The notes under the pieces: generated by a model
Database searches by the model: none
The model's input: only the letters and a program-made list of their open reading frames with translations
What the model was told of the DNA's origin: nothing
Shown here: positions 1 through 11,991 of the stretch, piece after piece
How the letters are laid out: every line of letters begins with the position of its first letter
Position numbering within the stretch: the stretch's first letter is position 1
Assembly (NCBI GenBank): GCA_025330725.1
Contig: JAIWND010000046.1
Coordinates: forward strand, 98,488-162,487
Length of the DNA: 64,000 bases
Reading direction: 5' to 3'
From: Chlamydoabsidia padenii
Lineage: Eukaryota > Mucoromycota > Mucoromycetes > Mucorales > Cunninghamellaceae
Program-made: the position numbers and the translations under genes

Positions 1-1026
1 TGTTTTCAAATCGGCCATGGCATCTTGAGAGACATAACAACATGTTTCCTTAACATCATTGATAATCCAAGTTTCTTCCATCATGTCATAATGACGAAAG
101 GAGACAGTTTCTTTGAGTCGGTTCGTTAATAGTTTACCACCAATGTTGATCCTTGAGATGTTAAAAAAGGATGTTAGTGGGGGGGGGATTTTTTTTAAAA
201 AAAGTAGAGAAGGGAGGGGGAGAGTTTTTTTACCTGCGAATGGCATTGGTGATGGGTTTTCGTTTGAGGAAAGGAATGATATGTGTAAAAGAATAACCAG
301 AGTCGACGATCAGGGCACAATCAGGTACAGAATCCTTTGGATCACTGAATAAATCATGCCAATCATTATATGCGCATAATTGAGGCCCTATATTTAAAAA
401 ACAAAAAGTTGTACTGTCAGTTCCTTGCCCCTTTCTTTTTATTTTTCTTACCTGTGGTTCGATAACATGATTCGAATCCATACTCTTCAAAAATAATTTG
501 ATCGTAAGCTTCTTGAATGGCTGCCAAGTTGAATAAAGGTTCAGTCATGACCAGTTGAGTTTCTTTAGCATCGATCTATTTTACTTGAACTATGAGTTAT
601 TTCATCGTCCTTCCTTTTTTTTTTTTGTTTTTTTTTTTTTTTTTACCTTGAAAACTTGTTTGAATACACGATCCCATATTGTTCTTTCCAAACCCCAGTT
701 TGTAAGATAGCCCTGTAAACAACAGTCAGATCCAATGGTGTTATTATTGTTGTTTTACCTTTTCAAATGCCAACCTATACAAAAGAGAAGAGAAATCCGA
801 ACAATCGTCTACTTGGTCTGCGATATATTGACGTCGATCAGTTCTGCCACGTAATATGACATTGGGTATAAACCTGTTAATAACAATAATAATAATAAAA
901 GTAAAGGTAAAATGAGTTTCCAGTTGAGTATTTATGTATTTGACTTTTATACTTTGGTGCAGGCTGATGAGCGAATCCGATCTTTATAGTGGAAGCTCCA
1001 TTATCGAGAATCAATGTTTTGGTCAT
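1..1026 (-). CDS. ARP6: Actin-related protein 6 (Arp6), 5' part, runs off the window
   Basis: Arp6 is a nuclear actin-fold subunit of the SWR1-type complex that deposits H2A.Z. Six exons can be read on the minus strand: 1026-953, 873-759, 712-647, 575-452, 387-234 and 151-<1. All junctions are GT-AG and the frame is kept, giving 228 residues before the edge. The start reads MTKTLILDNGAS, the Arp6 form of the actin phosphate-1 loop. Later come an RFIPN-like segment, GYLTNWG, TEPLFN, the diagnostic VDSGYSFTHI (phosphate-2 loop) and INIGGKLLTN. The C-terminal half lies outside the window. Intron 3 opens with gta followed by a long A-run. VDSGYSFTHI and the order of blocks separate it from conventional actin and other Arps. 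Function is known from the family, not from this sequence. Confidence 0.93.
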
Positions 1027-2117
1027 TGGAAGAAAAGAAGTTGGTCAAGACTTGGGGCGCACCGAGTGTTTTGCACCGGCGGGGTTTAAATAGTTTTTGT
1101 CTCAAATGCAGTTTAAATCCCATTGAGTAATTTTGGTCCATAGTCAAAAAATAAGGTCAAACGTAGCCGATTTCAAAACCAAGAGCAATTTATCTACAAG
1201 AATAATCAAGGCATGTATTGGTGTTCCTCCTGAGCATCTTGGAGCATTTTTACATGACTCTGTAAATGTATTAGAAAATGTTTAAAAGGTAATACTATTT
1301 ACATGGAAACTTGATCACATTTGCTTACACATGGGCGATGAACGCGGGGAAAATCCCAGAATAATGGATACATTGACTAATAGTGTCTTTACCTCTTATG
1401 TGACAAAAACTGTGGCAAGAATTCCTGTCTTGGTTCTACTCATGGGATGAACAAAGAATGTAGATTGAACTAGTCATGCTTAATGCAACCTCTTTATATA
1501 ATAAAATAAATCAAATCACCACCCAAAACAATCAAATTTTATTCAAGAAAGAGTCATTGATGAAGATTTTGTACATACATGGAAACCAAAAAAAAAAAAG
1601 AAAAAGCCGGGGATTGAAATCGCCAAACATTCATGCCGATTGATTTCCGTTTATAGGACTCATTTCATAAATGGCCTTCACTTTTGCTATTAAAAATGAA
1701 TGCATAAAATATAATTGTATCATAACTAGTTTACGCATTTCAAGTGGGTTAAAAATATACAACGTTATGTCAAAAAGGAAAAATAAATGGATACGAAACC
1801 ACAATCGACCAAGACTTTTGCTGCATCATTGTGAACAGCCCATCTGATGAAATACACAAGATGGCCCTGGGAAGAAGAAATATTTATCATCCTCAATGTC
1901 ACGAACAATCAACTCGCATATAAAAATTCACTTTTTACTATGTGGCAAACATAGTGTCTAGGTGGCTTATAGATACATTATATAAATCGCCGTTTGGAAA
2001 CAGCCCTTTTACTTACTACAAGTATATAAACAACAACATGTGCAAGTCAGTATAAAAGGTGATATGTCAATGCTTTTGGTAGAATTAAAACGACAAAGAT
2101 TCTAGTGGCTTTCAGGC
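1027..2117. other. Intergenic AT-rich stretch, no gene seen
   Basis: No ORF of convincing length or composition and no RNA gene recognised. The right edge (2119) begins MULE-like terminal sequence. The stretch may contain old mobile DNA, but nothing can be assigned. Confidence 0.5.
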
Positions 2118-2118
2118 C

Positions 2119-2155
2119 AAAGGTGTTAGCTGTTCACAAATTTCACGAATCGGAG
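2119..2155 (+). repeat. Degenerate MULE family 1 terminal sequence next to Fanzor copy 1
   Basis: The 37 bases match the left end of the MULE at 41,812. Both share aaaggtgtta at the outer end, then a CAC core and tttcac[g/t]aat. The motif lies about 90 bp downstream of the Fanzor copy 1 stop codon, oriented as an outer left terminus. No matching right terminus was found on the 5' side of the gene. Confidence 0.5.
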
Positions 2156-2240
2156 TTAAGATAATAAGAATAGGTTAGCAAGTTGTGTAATAGCCAAAAT
2201 TGTCATTGAATTTATCTTTAACGATGAGCGCAGTTTTGTG

Positions 2241-4828
2241 CTAGTCATTTGTTGGTGATAGAAGAGGCCGCTCAGGTTGACACAATATTTCTGGGCGAGG
2301 TTGCTTGTTGATTTCTTGTAGAGCCAATTGATGAATATTCCTTGAGGCGTTGATATCCTGATTCCAGACGGTGTTACAACCTTGGCAAGTCAACACTGAG
2401 TGTAACCGGAAATTATCGACGGCTTTGTGCACCATATCCCTCACGGAGCATTTTGAGCATACCTAACCACGTGAAACATTAATACATTGGCAGGATTAGG
2501 ATACCTCATTCGTTTCTTTTTACCTTTGACATATACGCCTCCTTTACATTAACCACCACCAATTTTCCTTGACGTTCGGCTTCTTTCCATACTTTCTTCA
2601 CACGGTTTGCCATTCCATGTAAACTTTCTTTCATTGTCATAGAGAAACTACCGTCGCCAACAGCAAGCAAGGGAATACGTCTATCCGAAGTGTAAAGTGT
2701 CGGGTGAAATCATTGCCTATAATAAGGATTAATGTAAGTTAATGCTGCTGTTTTTTTTTGAAAAAAAAAAAAAAAAAAACTTACTCTTGTTCAGGTCTTG
2801 ATCGTGGATGTTGCTCACTCGTGGTGTTTCGATATTTATCATTGTACTTCTTCCCACCACCTTTCCTGAATATTGATCATTTCATTGTCCAGCTTTTGTA
2901 GTGCGCAATAGACCATCATCCGTTCCGTCGACCAATCAACGTTGCCATAATATTCCACTAGCGGATTCAAATTAGTGAGGATATACCTAGCCGCTATCAT
3001 GTATCTAATGGATGAGCTTGTCTTGGTACTTGGGATATTGGTTTGAATATTGTTGATGTTAGCTGGCAGACACCTGAGTTGTTCCCTCTGTCGTCTTGTA
3101 GTCCCACACTTGAATCGCCGTTCTTTAGTAGAGAACCGGAAAGACTGATCGCGCCCATCTGTTGCACTGAAAATGTCCTTGATCCCTGGGTCGATGCCCC
3201 ATAATCGAAAGTGTCGAGCGTAGTATTCACGGCTGCTCTGGAAATCCAAAAGTTCAAGGTCAGGTGGAAGTGTGCCAGATGCCTTCTTCGTAATCATCAC
3301 ATCAATAGCAAAACCATCTGTACGGATCATGTTGTTGAAGATAGGATGGCCTTCACCAGGTGCAGCAGGTATATCATACTGGTCCTAGTTTTCCAAGCTA
3401 TATATAACAGTAATAGGAGCTGATCAGTACCTTTTAAAAGCTCTCGTTCATTATACAGGCTCTTACCATTTTCCCATACGGCATTTTAATAGTTTCAACA
3501 AATCACAAAAAAATTCGACAGTCCTCACGGATTCGATGGATACCTTTTGATGCTGAACGACCCACAAAGTCACTTCGACCAACCCGTTGAAGAACAACGT
3601 TATACAAATGCATTAAAGCAACGGTATCCACCGTCACAAATGGATTCTTGAACGATTGATGTGGCAAAAGCTGGAAGAATCTGTGGTTGGCTACCATTGT
3701 TGGTCTTGATGGTGGCCCCTTCATTCACACGCTCGGTATTTTCGACCCGACTTCTTGTTTCAGTTGTTCAATCAATCAGAGCAGCCCGTAGTTTATCAGA
3801 AATAGGGGTAGTGAATTCAGTAACCTGGTCATCAAGACCGTTGATATTTTGACACAATTATTTGGAAACTGTTTATCGTCGTCTCTTGCACAATAACTTA
3901 AATTCAGAGTAAACATTGTATATACGTCCAAAATGGTGTCACCGCATTTGCCAGTTCACTGGTGGTAATTTCGTTGAATGTTTCATAGTAGTTCAAACTT
4001 TTAAAGAGCACTTTTGAATGATCGACTATGTTTGACACCAGCGACGATTCAGTGATAGGTTTTGGCCCAAAATCTTCACCCCCTGATGAGGGCTTGAATG
4101 ACAGTGTTTACTTCATCATTTGCTTGGATGCTAAATGAACAAATTGGATTGCACGCAGCTGCCAAATGATCAAAACATATTAAGCAAGCTTCTTTACAAT
4201 TGGAGTATTGATAGTCTATATAACACGATCAGACAAAAGTTGAGTTATATACGCCAATATATCAATGTAGTAGCCATTTTACTTTGATGTTTTGCCATGG
4301 CTTGAATTTTAGGTACTTTGTGCATCGCGACGAGAAGTTTTCCACGACGTTGTTTTTCATTGCGGTAGCTATTTCCACGGACAAAGGGCCCAACGCCTGG
4401 GAGAAGATTGTCTGGCCAGCCCGGTCTTCCATATTAAGAATTTTGTTTTCAAATTGGTGGTCATATTCCATGAAGACTTCTTCCATGACAGCTTTCGGTA
4501 TTTTTTGATTCTTGTTGGTGGTTTTCTTCCCAATGACCAATTGGATACAACCATAAACAAAGTTAGCGGAGAACATGATAGGCAACACGCCACAAAGATC
4601 TTGGCCGGCGACAGAGCGAGCATTGAGAAATAAAGTTTCATCAGTAGTAACTGGATCAAGAACTTCGAGCGTTTCCATATCGATATCTTCACCATCTTCA
4701 CCATCTTGGGCTTCAGTGACAAAGGGTCCAGCAGTATGTATTAGATCTGGCCCATCGGACCCACTTGTTTTGTGTACAGTACAGTCCCCTACCAAAATAA
4801 ACAGGACACTCCGAAAAATGATATCCAT
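2241..4828 (-). CDS. Fanzor (eukaryotic TnpB-like) RNA-guided nuclease, family A copy 1, multi-exon
   Basis: Fanzors are eukaryotic relatives of TnpB: RuvC-fold nucleases usually carried by transposons. From the 5' end, coding pieces are 4828-4262 (block with YGCIQLVIGKK), about 3724-3503 (KGIHRIREDC), 3330-2839 (RuvC-I, LWGIDPGIKDIF), about 2700-2530 (VGDGSF, then KEAYMSK) and 2444-2241 (second zinc-ribbon pair CQGC, then RuvC-III NQDINASRNI). An intron splits SK from VCSKC at about 2528-2450. The Glu in KEAYMSK is probably the relocated RuvC Glu known in Fanzors. The same block order is found in copy 2 (25 kb). No stop interrupts the catalytic exons, so this is the best preserved copy. The N-terminal solenoid of copy 2 is missing, and the 5' side runs into a Tc1 element. 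The intron near 2780 opens with gtaag and a T19 run. Exact exon edges upstream of 3330 are not resolved. Confidence 0.75.
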
Positions 4829-4992
4829 TTTTGGACTTTTTCTCTTTTGTTTTGCACTTTACTCAGTAAATAGAGAGACAACCGTACCTCAAATTAAACA
4901 TGAATAAAGATATACTTCTCCTCTTTCGAATGATGTAAAAAACGATTATTTTTCTCAATTTTTTCAAAAAAAAGTCTTATATGACTTCACCA

Positions 4993-5991
4993 GCGGGTGC
5001 TTCCTCCCCTTATTGATCGAAGGGTATTAATGCGAATCGGGACTGACTCTATTAACGTGTTAACTGTTTCGATAGGTATGTCCAGCGAAGCATCCTTTAT
5101 GTTTTTTGTCAGCATTTCGACAGTGTCAGATGCCTTGTGGCGCTTCTGGACAGCTATTTTCATGATCTGGCAAAGATTTCGACAGGATTCAGATCAGACT
5201 ATTGTGCGGGCCACACAAGTTTTTTCAAGCCATGATCTGCCCTCCAAGCCTTTGGCGCATTACTTCTATGAACAGGAGCACCATCCTCCATCAAAATGGG
5301 ATCGATGAACCCGCCCATAAACTGAAGTAATGAGCCGTCATACACCTGATCCACGAAATCCGCAACAGTTCGCCTAGATTTGTCCATCACCACTAGCTCA
5401 GACTTCTTACCATAGGCAATGGCCCCCCAAACCATCACCGAGGCTCTACCACTCTTAAAAATAGAACCGGTACAGTCATTATTGAACTCTTCACCGGGTC
5501 TACGTCATACCCTGAGCTGGCGGCTGTTCCTACCAACTCAAAGGTGGACTCGTCGATCCATATGACCTCCTTCCACTGGTTGAGCATCCACGTAAAGTGT
5601 TCTTGAGCAAAGACTTTCCTTTGGACAATATGCCTCGGCATAAGGAAAGACTTCATTCGGGCCACCCTGTTAGCGATCCCTTCATCTTTCAATACACGTC
5701 GGATTGTGCTGGTGCTGACATTCAGATCGAGGTCATTTGTGATTTCACCGAGGGTACCCCCCTTTTTTTTTTCGTAGCGGTGACGACCAACCTTCTGTCC
5801 CTTGGTGTCAACTTTGAGGGCCGTCCTCTCATTCCCTGAAAAACAGATGACTCATCGATCTCAACCATCTTCAAAATTTCGTAGATTGCAGATCTAGACT
5901 TTTTAACATGGAGTACGATTTTCGCGACCGACATTCCCCCTACGTGTAATCCTTTGATATAGCCACGTTCGTATGCTGTAGCGTGTGTCAT
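4993..5991 (-). pseudogene. Decayed Tc1/mariner transposase, 5' side split by a LINE
   Basis: Cut-and-paste DDE transposase remnant. The N-terminal helix-turn-helix half is at 5991-5722 (GRPSKLTPRD). A shift at the T-run near 5760 moves the reading to IRRVLKDEG and the first catalytic Asp in VIWIDEST (about 5690-5435). The second Asp lies in EDGAPVH (5438-5199 frame). The distal motif SDLNPVE near 5190 is preceded by an in-frame stop. With a frame shift and at least two stops, it cannot make a protein. The 5' terminal region (5992-6043) is separated from its continuation at 8912 by the LINE insertion. The terminal repeats could not be matched by eye. Confidence 0.85.
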
Positions 5992-6027
5992 GATAAAAAT
6001 TTAAGTGCGAAATAGTTGAAGTGGAGC

Positions 6028-6043
6028 TGGTAAACTTCAATTC
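6028..6043. repeat. LINE target-site duplication, left copy (16 bp)
   Basis: tggtaaacttcaattc is repeated exactly at 8896-8911 on the other side of the LINE. This is the hallmark of target-primed reverse transcription. Confidence 0.92.
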
Positions 6044-8895
6044 TTTTTTTTTTTTTTTTTTTTTAGGGCAAATAAAATAAATTTATTGCGGAGTTTAGTA
6101 CTTAATAGGCGTCAGAGAGAGGAAAATTAAGGGTACTAAACTAAGGGTGAGAGACAACTACGCTAAGAAGGGGGAATAAGGTATATTAGTGGATCTGGGC
6201 GTAGTTGAGTGAAGAGACTAATGACTGTGGAAAGAGATATATTGACATTGAACGGAGTATCGCAAATTATGTATTGCCAATGATGTTGCCAAATCGCTTG
6301 TATAATGCATGCACATAATAGCCTGACTGTGGTTGCCACATTCTTGTCTGAAGGAAAGTCAAGATTCCAAAGGAAAGACATTATTGTAGAAGGAGTGATA
6401 CTTAAGGATGGCAAGATGAGGGCGAAGGAACGTAACCATATATCCCATTTTATGGGGCATGAGACAAAGAGATGTTGTATAGATTCGTTCGGTGAAAAGC
6501 ATAGATTACAGGAGGAAGCTTGATCCCCAAATTTCGAGAGAGTTTCATTGCTATATAGTTTTCCCAGAATCAATCTATACCACAAGGTACGTCCTTGAGG
6601 TTGTAATTGATGATGCCAGAAAAGCTTCCATATTGATGGAGATAGCGTGGGTGGAAGAGAGGATTGATCAAGAGAGGAGAGGAGACGTTGACGATGGCGT
6701 CGTGGTTTGAAGGCTTGCCACTGAGAAGAAGTTTTAAAAGCCGTGACAAGAGGAGTGTCATCAGAATCTTCGAATGATTGGTGCCAAGTGGTGAAGTGAT
6801 GTAGGAGAGAAGGTCTAAGTCGAATTACATGTTGGTTCAAATCCCTAATCAGTCGTGCCGAGAGATTGGGATGTTTTACAGAATCGGGTTCTGAAGAAAT
6901 ACTTCTTGGTAGAAGAGGTCGAAGACAACCCAAAGCTTCGTCAAAACAGAAGAAATCTTGGACAAGGTCATTACCATGTTTATTAGAGAGCCAGTGGTCC
7001 AAAGGAATCTTCGTTGCAATATAAGAGAGTGGAAGTCGGAGCCAAGTGCCGGACGAAAGATCAAGATCAGGAACAGTGAAGTCGTACCCTTCTACTGCAT
7101 CGAATATGCGCTGAAGGATATAATTAGGAGCACATAATGGACCTTTTCGGATGGATTTGAAGAATAATGGAAGCCTATGTCCTTGTTGGTTATCTTGAAT
7201 GAGACGTAAATGGTGGTGTACTATATTAGAGAAAAAATTCGTGTCTTGATCGTCGTTAAAAATTATCTTGAGCCATCGATGTTGAAGAATCAGCGTTTGA
7301 AACCAACCGTCCAGAAGACCGAGGCCGCCCTGTTTCAGAGGTAAGCAAAGAGTTGAATAACCGATCTTGGGTTTGAAGCCTTTGGTGATAAACTGGTAAA
7401 TAGTAGATCTAAGACGAATATAAAAGAATTTTGGTAGGTTAACTACTCTTAATTGATACCATATTGATGATAATATTAATGTGTTAGCCACCGTTATTCG
7501 ACCCCGAATAGAGAGATGTCGCTGAGAGTAGATCTGGCAAGCCTGTGATACTTTTTGCAGTAATTGTTCAATGATAAAGTGCCTTTGACCTGGAGATTGC
7601 GCCAAAAAGAAACCAAGGTATCGCATAGGTGTTATGGATCGTCGATCGTACCATTTAGTTACACCTTTGGCCTGAAGGAAGCATTGCCACGATGGAAGAG
7701 TTTGACCTGACAGAGAAAAAGCCTCTGTTTTCGAGACATTCAGCTTGGCATTGGAGACTTGGCAATATTTTTGTAAATGGTTCATTGCTGTGTTGAAATC
7801 ATTTTGGTCATGAAGTAGAAGGCAGATGTCGTCGGCATATGCTAGTAATTTAACTGTCGGCGCGGTCGAAACTTGATCATAGGAGGGAGCAGTATAACCT
7901 TTATAGGCAGGATCTTGAAGGATAGAAAGTAACAAAGGTTCCATGGCCAAGTTAAAAAGAAGAGGAGAGAGAGGGTCACCTTGGCGAAGGCCTCGTTCTT
8001 GATGCACAACTTCTGAAAAATATCCATTGACATTGATCTTGACCGAATTACCAAAGAAGAGACCACAAATTGTTTTGATAAAAGAAGAAGGAAAACCAAA
8101 GCGACACATGACTAGTTCCATATACTTGGGATGCACCCGATCGTATGCCTTTTCTTGATCTAAGAGTAACCCGACACCTTGATTTCCAAAGGTTGGGGAT
8201 TGTTCTAGAACCATTTTCAGAGTCAAACCGTTTTCTGCTATGAATCGCCCTGGGAGGAAACCCGTTTGGTGTGGATTGATGTATTTAGTCATAATCGTTC
8301 CCAATCGTCCCGCCAAGATCCTCGTAAAAACCTTGGCATCACAATTGATAAGAGAAATTGGTCGCCAGTTCTTGAGGTCACTTAACTGTCCTTTCTTCGG
8401 AAGAAGTCGAACCCTAATGTCTTGCCAGGACGCAGGGTATCGGTTAAGTGTAAGAGCTTCATTGTATATCGAATTCATAATTAAACGCATCTTGGGGTGT
8501 TGATAGATCAAAGAAAGATATTGATAACCAAGACCATCTGCACCGGGACAGCTAATTTTTTTCGATCGATTAACATGTAGTAAAATATCCTCTTCTGAAA
8601 TTGGAGAAATTAATTGAGCTTGATGATTTTCTGAGATATGTTGTGAGGGTGGGATACACTCCAGGAATCGATCGATTTCAGGGGAATTGACAGCCTCGGA
8701 AGAGTATAACTGTTGGTAAAAATCTTGAGCAATTTGTAAATCAGTTGGTGGATTTGTTGATGAGGATAAAGTATCACTAATTGAAGTGGCACCAAGACTA
8801 CCAATAAATTGTTCGAGGTTACGTTGCTGATGGATCCGTTTCAGGTACTGGGCCGACTTTTCACCCTTTTCCCTCCAGTTGATCCCTGCCTGTAG
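6044..8895 (-). mobile_element. 5'-truncated non-LTR retrotransposon (LINE) with poly(A) tail
   Basis: The insert lies between perfect 16-bp duplications. On the minus strand it starts directly in coding sequence (LQAGINWREKG), lacks the endonuclease region, and ends in a short 3' UTR and a 21-nt poly(A) tail (T-run 6044-6064). It interrupts the Tc1 relic and is therefore younger than it. The truncation means this copy cannot move by itself. Confidence 0.92.
6163..8895 (-). CDS. LINE ORF2 fragment: reverse transcriptase plus zf-RVT region
   Basis: One uninterrupted frame of about 910 codons, entered from the truncation point with no native start. After a linker comes the reverse transcriptase domain: WRPISLIN, then TGFLPGRF, LDQEKAYDRV, RQGDPLSPLLF and the catalytic LLAYADD. 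The C-terminal end carries a CNLC...H..SC cluster (CNLCFSPNES, IQHLFVSCP), as in the zinc-binding reverse transcriptase domain (PF13966 type). The endonuclease that should precede the RT is missing through 5' truncation. The absence of stops over 2.7 kb indicates a recent insertion. The family is L1/Tad-like in general layout; the clade is not resolved. Confidence 0.9.
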   Translation of the reverse strand, partial: LQAGINWREKGEKSAQYLKRIHQQRNLEQFIGSLGATSISDTLSSSTNPPTDLQIAQDFYQQLYSSEAVNSPEIDRFLECIPPSQHISENHQAQLISPISEEDILLHVNRSKKISCPGADGLGYQYLSLIYQHPKMRLIMNSIYNEALTLNRYPASWQDIRVRLLPKKGQLSDLKNWRPISLINCDAKVFTRILAGRLGTIMTKYINPHQTGFLPGRFIAENGLTLKMVLEQSPTFGNQGVGLLLDQEKAYDRVHPKYMELVMCRFGFPSSFIKTICGLFFGNSVKINVNGYFSEVVHQERGLRQGDPLSPLLFNLAMEPLLLSILQDPAYKGYTAPSYDQVSTAPTVKLLAYADDICLLLHDQNDFNTAMNHLQKYCQVSNAKLNVSKTEAFSLSGQTLPSWQCFLQAKGVTKWYDRRSITPMRYLGFFLAQSPGQRHFIIEQLLQKVSQACQIYSQRHLSIRGRITVANTLILSSIWYQLRVVNLPKFFYIRLRSTIYQFITKGFKPKIGYSTLCLPLKQGGLGLLDGWFQTLILQHRWLKIIFNDDQDTNFFSNIVHHHLRLIQDNQQGHRLPLFFKSIRKGPLCAPNYILQRIFDAVEGYDFTVPDLDLSSGTWLRLPLSYIATKIPLDHWLSNKHGNDLVQDFFCFDEALGCLRPLLPRSISSEPDSVKHPNLSARLIRDLNQHVIRLRPSLLHHFTTWHQSFEDSDDTPLVTAFKTSSQWQAFKPRRHRQRLLSSLDQSSLPPTLSPSIWKLFWHHQLQPQGRTLWYRLILGKLYSNETLSKFGDQASSCNLCFSPNESIQHLFVSCPIKWDIWLRSFALILPSLSITPSTIMSFLWNLDFPSDKNVATTVRLLCACIIQAIWQHHWQYIICDTPFNVNISLSTVISLFTQLRPDPLIYLIPPS

Positions 8896-8911
8896 TGGTA
8901 AACTTCAATTC
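8896..8911. repeat. LINE target-site duplication, right copy (16 bp)
   Basis: Exact repeat of 6028-6043. Joining the two sides restores one Tc1-flank sequence. Confidence 0.92.
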
Positions 8912-8935
8912 ACTACAAGGAATGTTTTATTTTTT

Positions 8936-10665
8936 TCAAACGGCGAATAAAAATGCCCTGTTTATTTTGGTAGGGAACTGTACTGTACTGTACTGTACAC
9001 AGTATACCAGTGACGGAACAAATGTGCCCTTACCTTCAATAAAGTATTGACATCTACAACAATAATAATCGTTCATCATTCTGACTATTTCTTTTCTTTG
9101 AGCTTTATTGGCTAAACGTGTTCTAGAAGGAAGTACAGGCAAAAATTGATTGCTGACAAAAAAGAATTCGCGTGCCGCCAAGTTAACGTCGTATATTATT
9201 GAGCGTCGCTGAGCCGATGATAATCCACAATCATCAGCTTGTCCCAGATGCCAAAGACACAGACGAAGCTTTTGAATCACCCACACATTAATGATTGCTG
9301 TGATTTCAGACATGTTTTTGTCACAGAACATAAACTGGGGATCCAGACCTTGTCGTTGCATAATTTCGAAAAGTGACGTGATAGCAGGAATTTCACACCC
9401 TTGTTACACGGCTTCTTCATTATCTTAAGTGTTATGTCTAAAAGACATACAGGCTACAGAAAACCCAGCACCATTTATGCTGGCACGAATCCCGTAAAGC
9501 TCACTATTGGCTTGATTGGTACGGAAGGTGGAATCAATGCGGTATTCTTTTACTTGATTAACACCCGAGGGTTACACGCAAAGTCAAATAGATGTGTTTT
9601 AAAACCAAAAGCCATATACCGCTCGTTATCCACCCACAAAAGCTTCCACAACAGAAAACAATAGCAAGACAGGATATATATATATATATATATATAGGTA
9701 TAAACGTTTTTTAATAGTAATTGACAATAATTATATTCTATACTAATCATGTTTACAATGATCTATTCTAATCAGCAAGTTAAACTATTCGTCTTCATCC
9801 TTTTATCCCCAACCATCATCCTTTAGTCCCCAACCATCATCGCTTTACTTCACTACCCCATATTCATTTTTTTTATAACCTACCTGTTCAAATCCACGAT
9901 CATTCCATTCTTCCACAAGAGTTTTGACTGATAAAATATCGTCATCATGTCGGCGATACAAACCTTTCACAGCACGCATTCTTCAATAGTATACCTAAGC
10001 GCTGTTGATGTGATCACCGAATTGGAGGATTGCTGCATGATAAAGTTGAGGGTTTGGCATTGTTGCAGCACGGCCGGTGATAAAGTCGACTTCTTCGTCA
10101 GTTAAAAATACCCGCCGAGTTTGCTGAGGGTCATGATTGACGTGATGAGTGATTTGAAGGTGTATCCAATTCTGATCCTTGCGGATGTGTCCTTTGATTT
10201 CGCCTTTACAGTTGTATGTGGGCAGGGAGACAACGTGTCTCCGGCAAGTGGCAGGATCCAAAGTTTGTCGAAGGTCCGACCTTTGGATACATTTGGCGAA
10301 GAAGACGATGGAGAAGCTTAGCGCTATGTCACCAATTCTTGCCGATAGTGTTAGTAGCCAGTCTTGAGTTCGACAGTAACGATTTCATCGTAGCCGAGAT
10401 CCAGGAGATGTTCGTGCATAAAAATGTCGGCTTCAAAGTGTGTTGCTGTGCCTTCAGAGAAGAACTCATCACCAAAAGGAAGTTCGGACAAAACAACCAT
10501 ATCTTTCAACAAAGGGGCAATAGTTGGCGATGTTTGACGATGTCGACAGTGAGAACACGTACGATAGCTGGGAGTACGTCCAACAAACATATCAGGATGG
10601 CAATAAGTATGGCAACCACTTCATTCGAAGAATTGAAGATCCAAAGAAGGGGATGGAGAGAGTAA
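8936..10665 (-). pseudogene. Decayed MULE family 1 transposase
   Basis: Same family as the element at 41.8-45.5 kb, read on the minus strand. The N-terminal zinc-finger piece is at 10,590-10,351 (FVGRTPSYRTCSHCRHRQ). Then come 10,261-9995 (VVSLPTYNCKGEIKGH), a DDE-region piece near 9660-9400 (FRTNQAN) and 9361-8936 (FMFCDKNMSEI, then the MULE signature LCLWHLGQA). The pieces lie in different frames with stops between them, so the copy is dead. The terminal repeats of this copy were not recognised. A (TA)n microsatellite at about 9678-9697 lies inside it. Confidence 0.8.
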
Positions 10666-10799
10666 AAACAGAAGACATTGTATTGGAAGAGTTAAAATGA
10701 TTTGATAAAAATGCATTACTGCATAGCTTTATTGTAGTCACTAATCTACTATTGATCCACTAATAACCTATCAGTAATCTACCGTCAATCTATTACTAT

Positions 10800-11884
10800 T
10801 CTGGTGCTGGTGCTGACGCCGATGCTCGAAGCCGTTTTGATCTACGCGACATATCAGAAGCTGTAACCGTTTTGAATTTCACTTTGTATTGCCTTCGTGG
10901 TCTAGATGTAACATTTTGGATTAATAAACCATGTTAAACCTGCGTGATAAATGTATTTTAATTGGATGTACTTACATGATATCACTGGAAGGAGCAGCAG
11001 AAGACAAGGAAGGGGGGCAAGACCTAAGAAACAATAATATGTTAGCTGATGTGATGATACTCGGTTACATACTGTCGTCATTCGTACTTACAAAGCGGTA
11101 ACAGCGACAGTGGGAGACGGTGTTCTGGAAAGAAAAAAAAAGGAATAAGTTAGAATAAGCCTACGGGTATGCTTACCAATCGCAGGAATACCATTGCGAA
11201 GGTACCGGCCTAATAATAAAAAATAAAAAAGGCAGTTAGAGTAGATTTGTGCTCTCTTTTACCTGTTGACGGATTCAGTTTGAACAGAGGATGTCGCCGA
11301 TGGTGTGTGTGGAAGACTGTATATATGTTAGATTAGTATTGATATTACATGTCAAATCATTCTTTTTATTACCCTTTCCGTTTGTTTTTTTAAGGTGCCC
11401 ATAGCACTCGTACACCTCCGCCGCAACATTTCCTTCGCAAGCCATCTGTCTTCAAATGCGACCAGCGGGTAGCCAACATCTGCAGCGCTTTGTTCAAAAA
11501 CCTTGACACCACGATCCACCAAGTTTTTGCCAAGGTCCTTCCAGTATATCCGAGCTGACCATTGTTACCTTCTTTTGCCTTCAGGAGAGCGAGAGCAGCT
11601 TCGATGGCGAACTTGAGCGTTTCAAATATACCAGAGACAGTAAGACCGGGAAACACCTGAGCGAGTGACAACTCCATTTCCTCTGTCATCTTGGGATACT
11701 TCAACCCCTTCGTGAAGGAAATCGATCTTGGTTCGAATGTTGAATTGATAGGTTGTTGTTGTTATTGGGGTTGAGGTTGTAATTGTTCGAGTGCCCTCAC
11801 CCGATCATGAATCACATCCACCTTTTCCAACAGTTTTGCCAAAATGGTTCTAACAAATTCTTCAAAGCCTAAATCAGTATTCAT
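10800..11884 (-). CDS. Uncertain multi-exon gene, possibly a transposon accessory ORF
   Basis: A possible start at 11,884 reads MNTDLGFEEFVRTILAKLL and runs to a TAA after a Gln/Pro stretch. The same frame continues to 11,390 (AKTWWIVVSRFLNKA). Four short intron-like gaps with gtaag donors follow down to 10,800. The last two exons join in frame to a basic end (SRRSKRLRA) and a stop. The internal TAA and one junction that creates TGA mean the gene may be broken or my model wrong. It diverges from the tnp2-like gene that starts at 11,992, the arrangement of a second transposon ORF. No domain recognised. Confidence 0.3.
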
Positions 11885-11991
11885 TGCGCGCGGCGGTCAT
11901 TGAAAACAAATCGGTAGTGTAATTTTTTGAACAGGGGCGGTAGTTTGACAGGGACCATATTAGAACTTGATAACTTCAGGCCACACTAACC

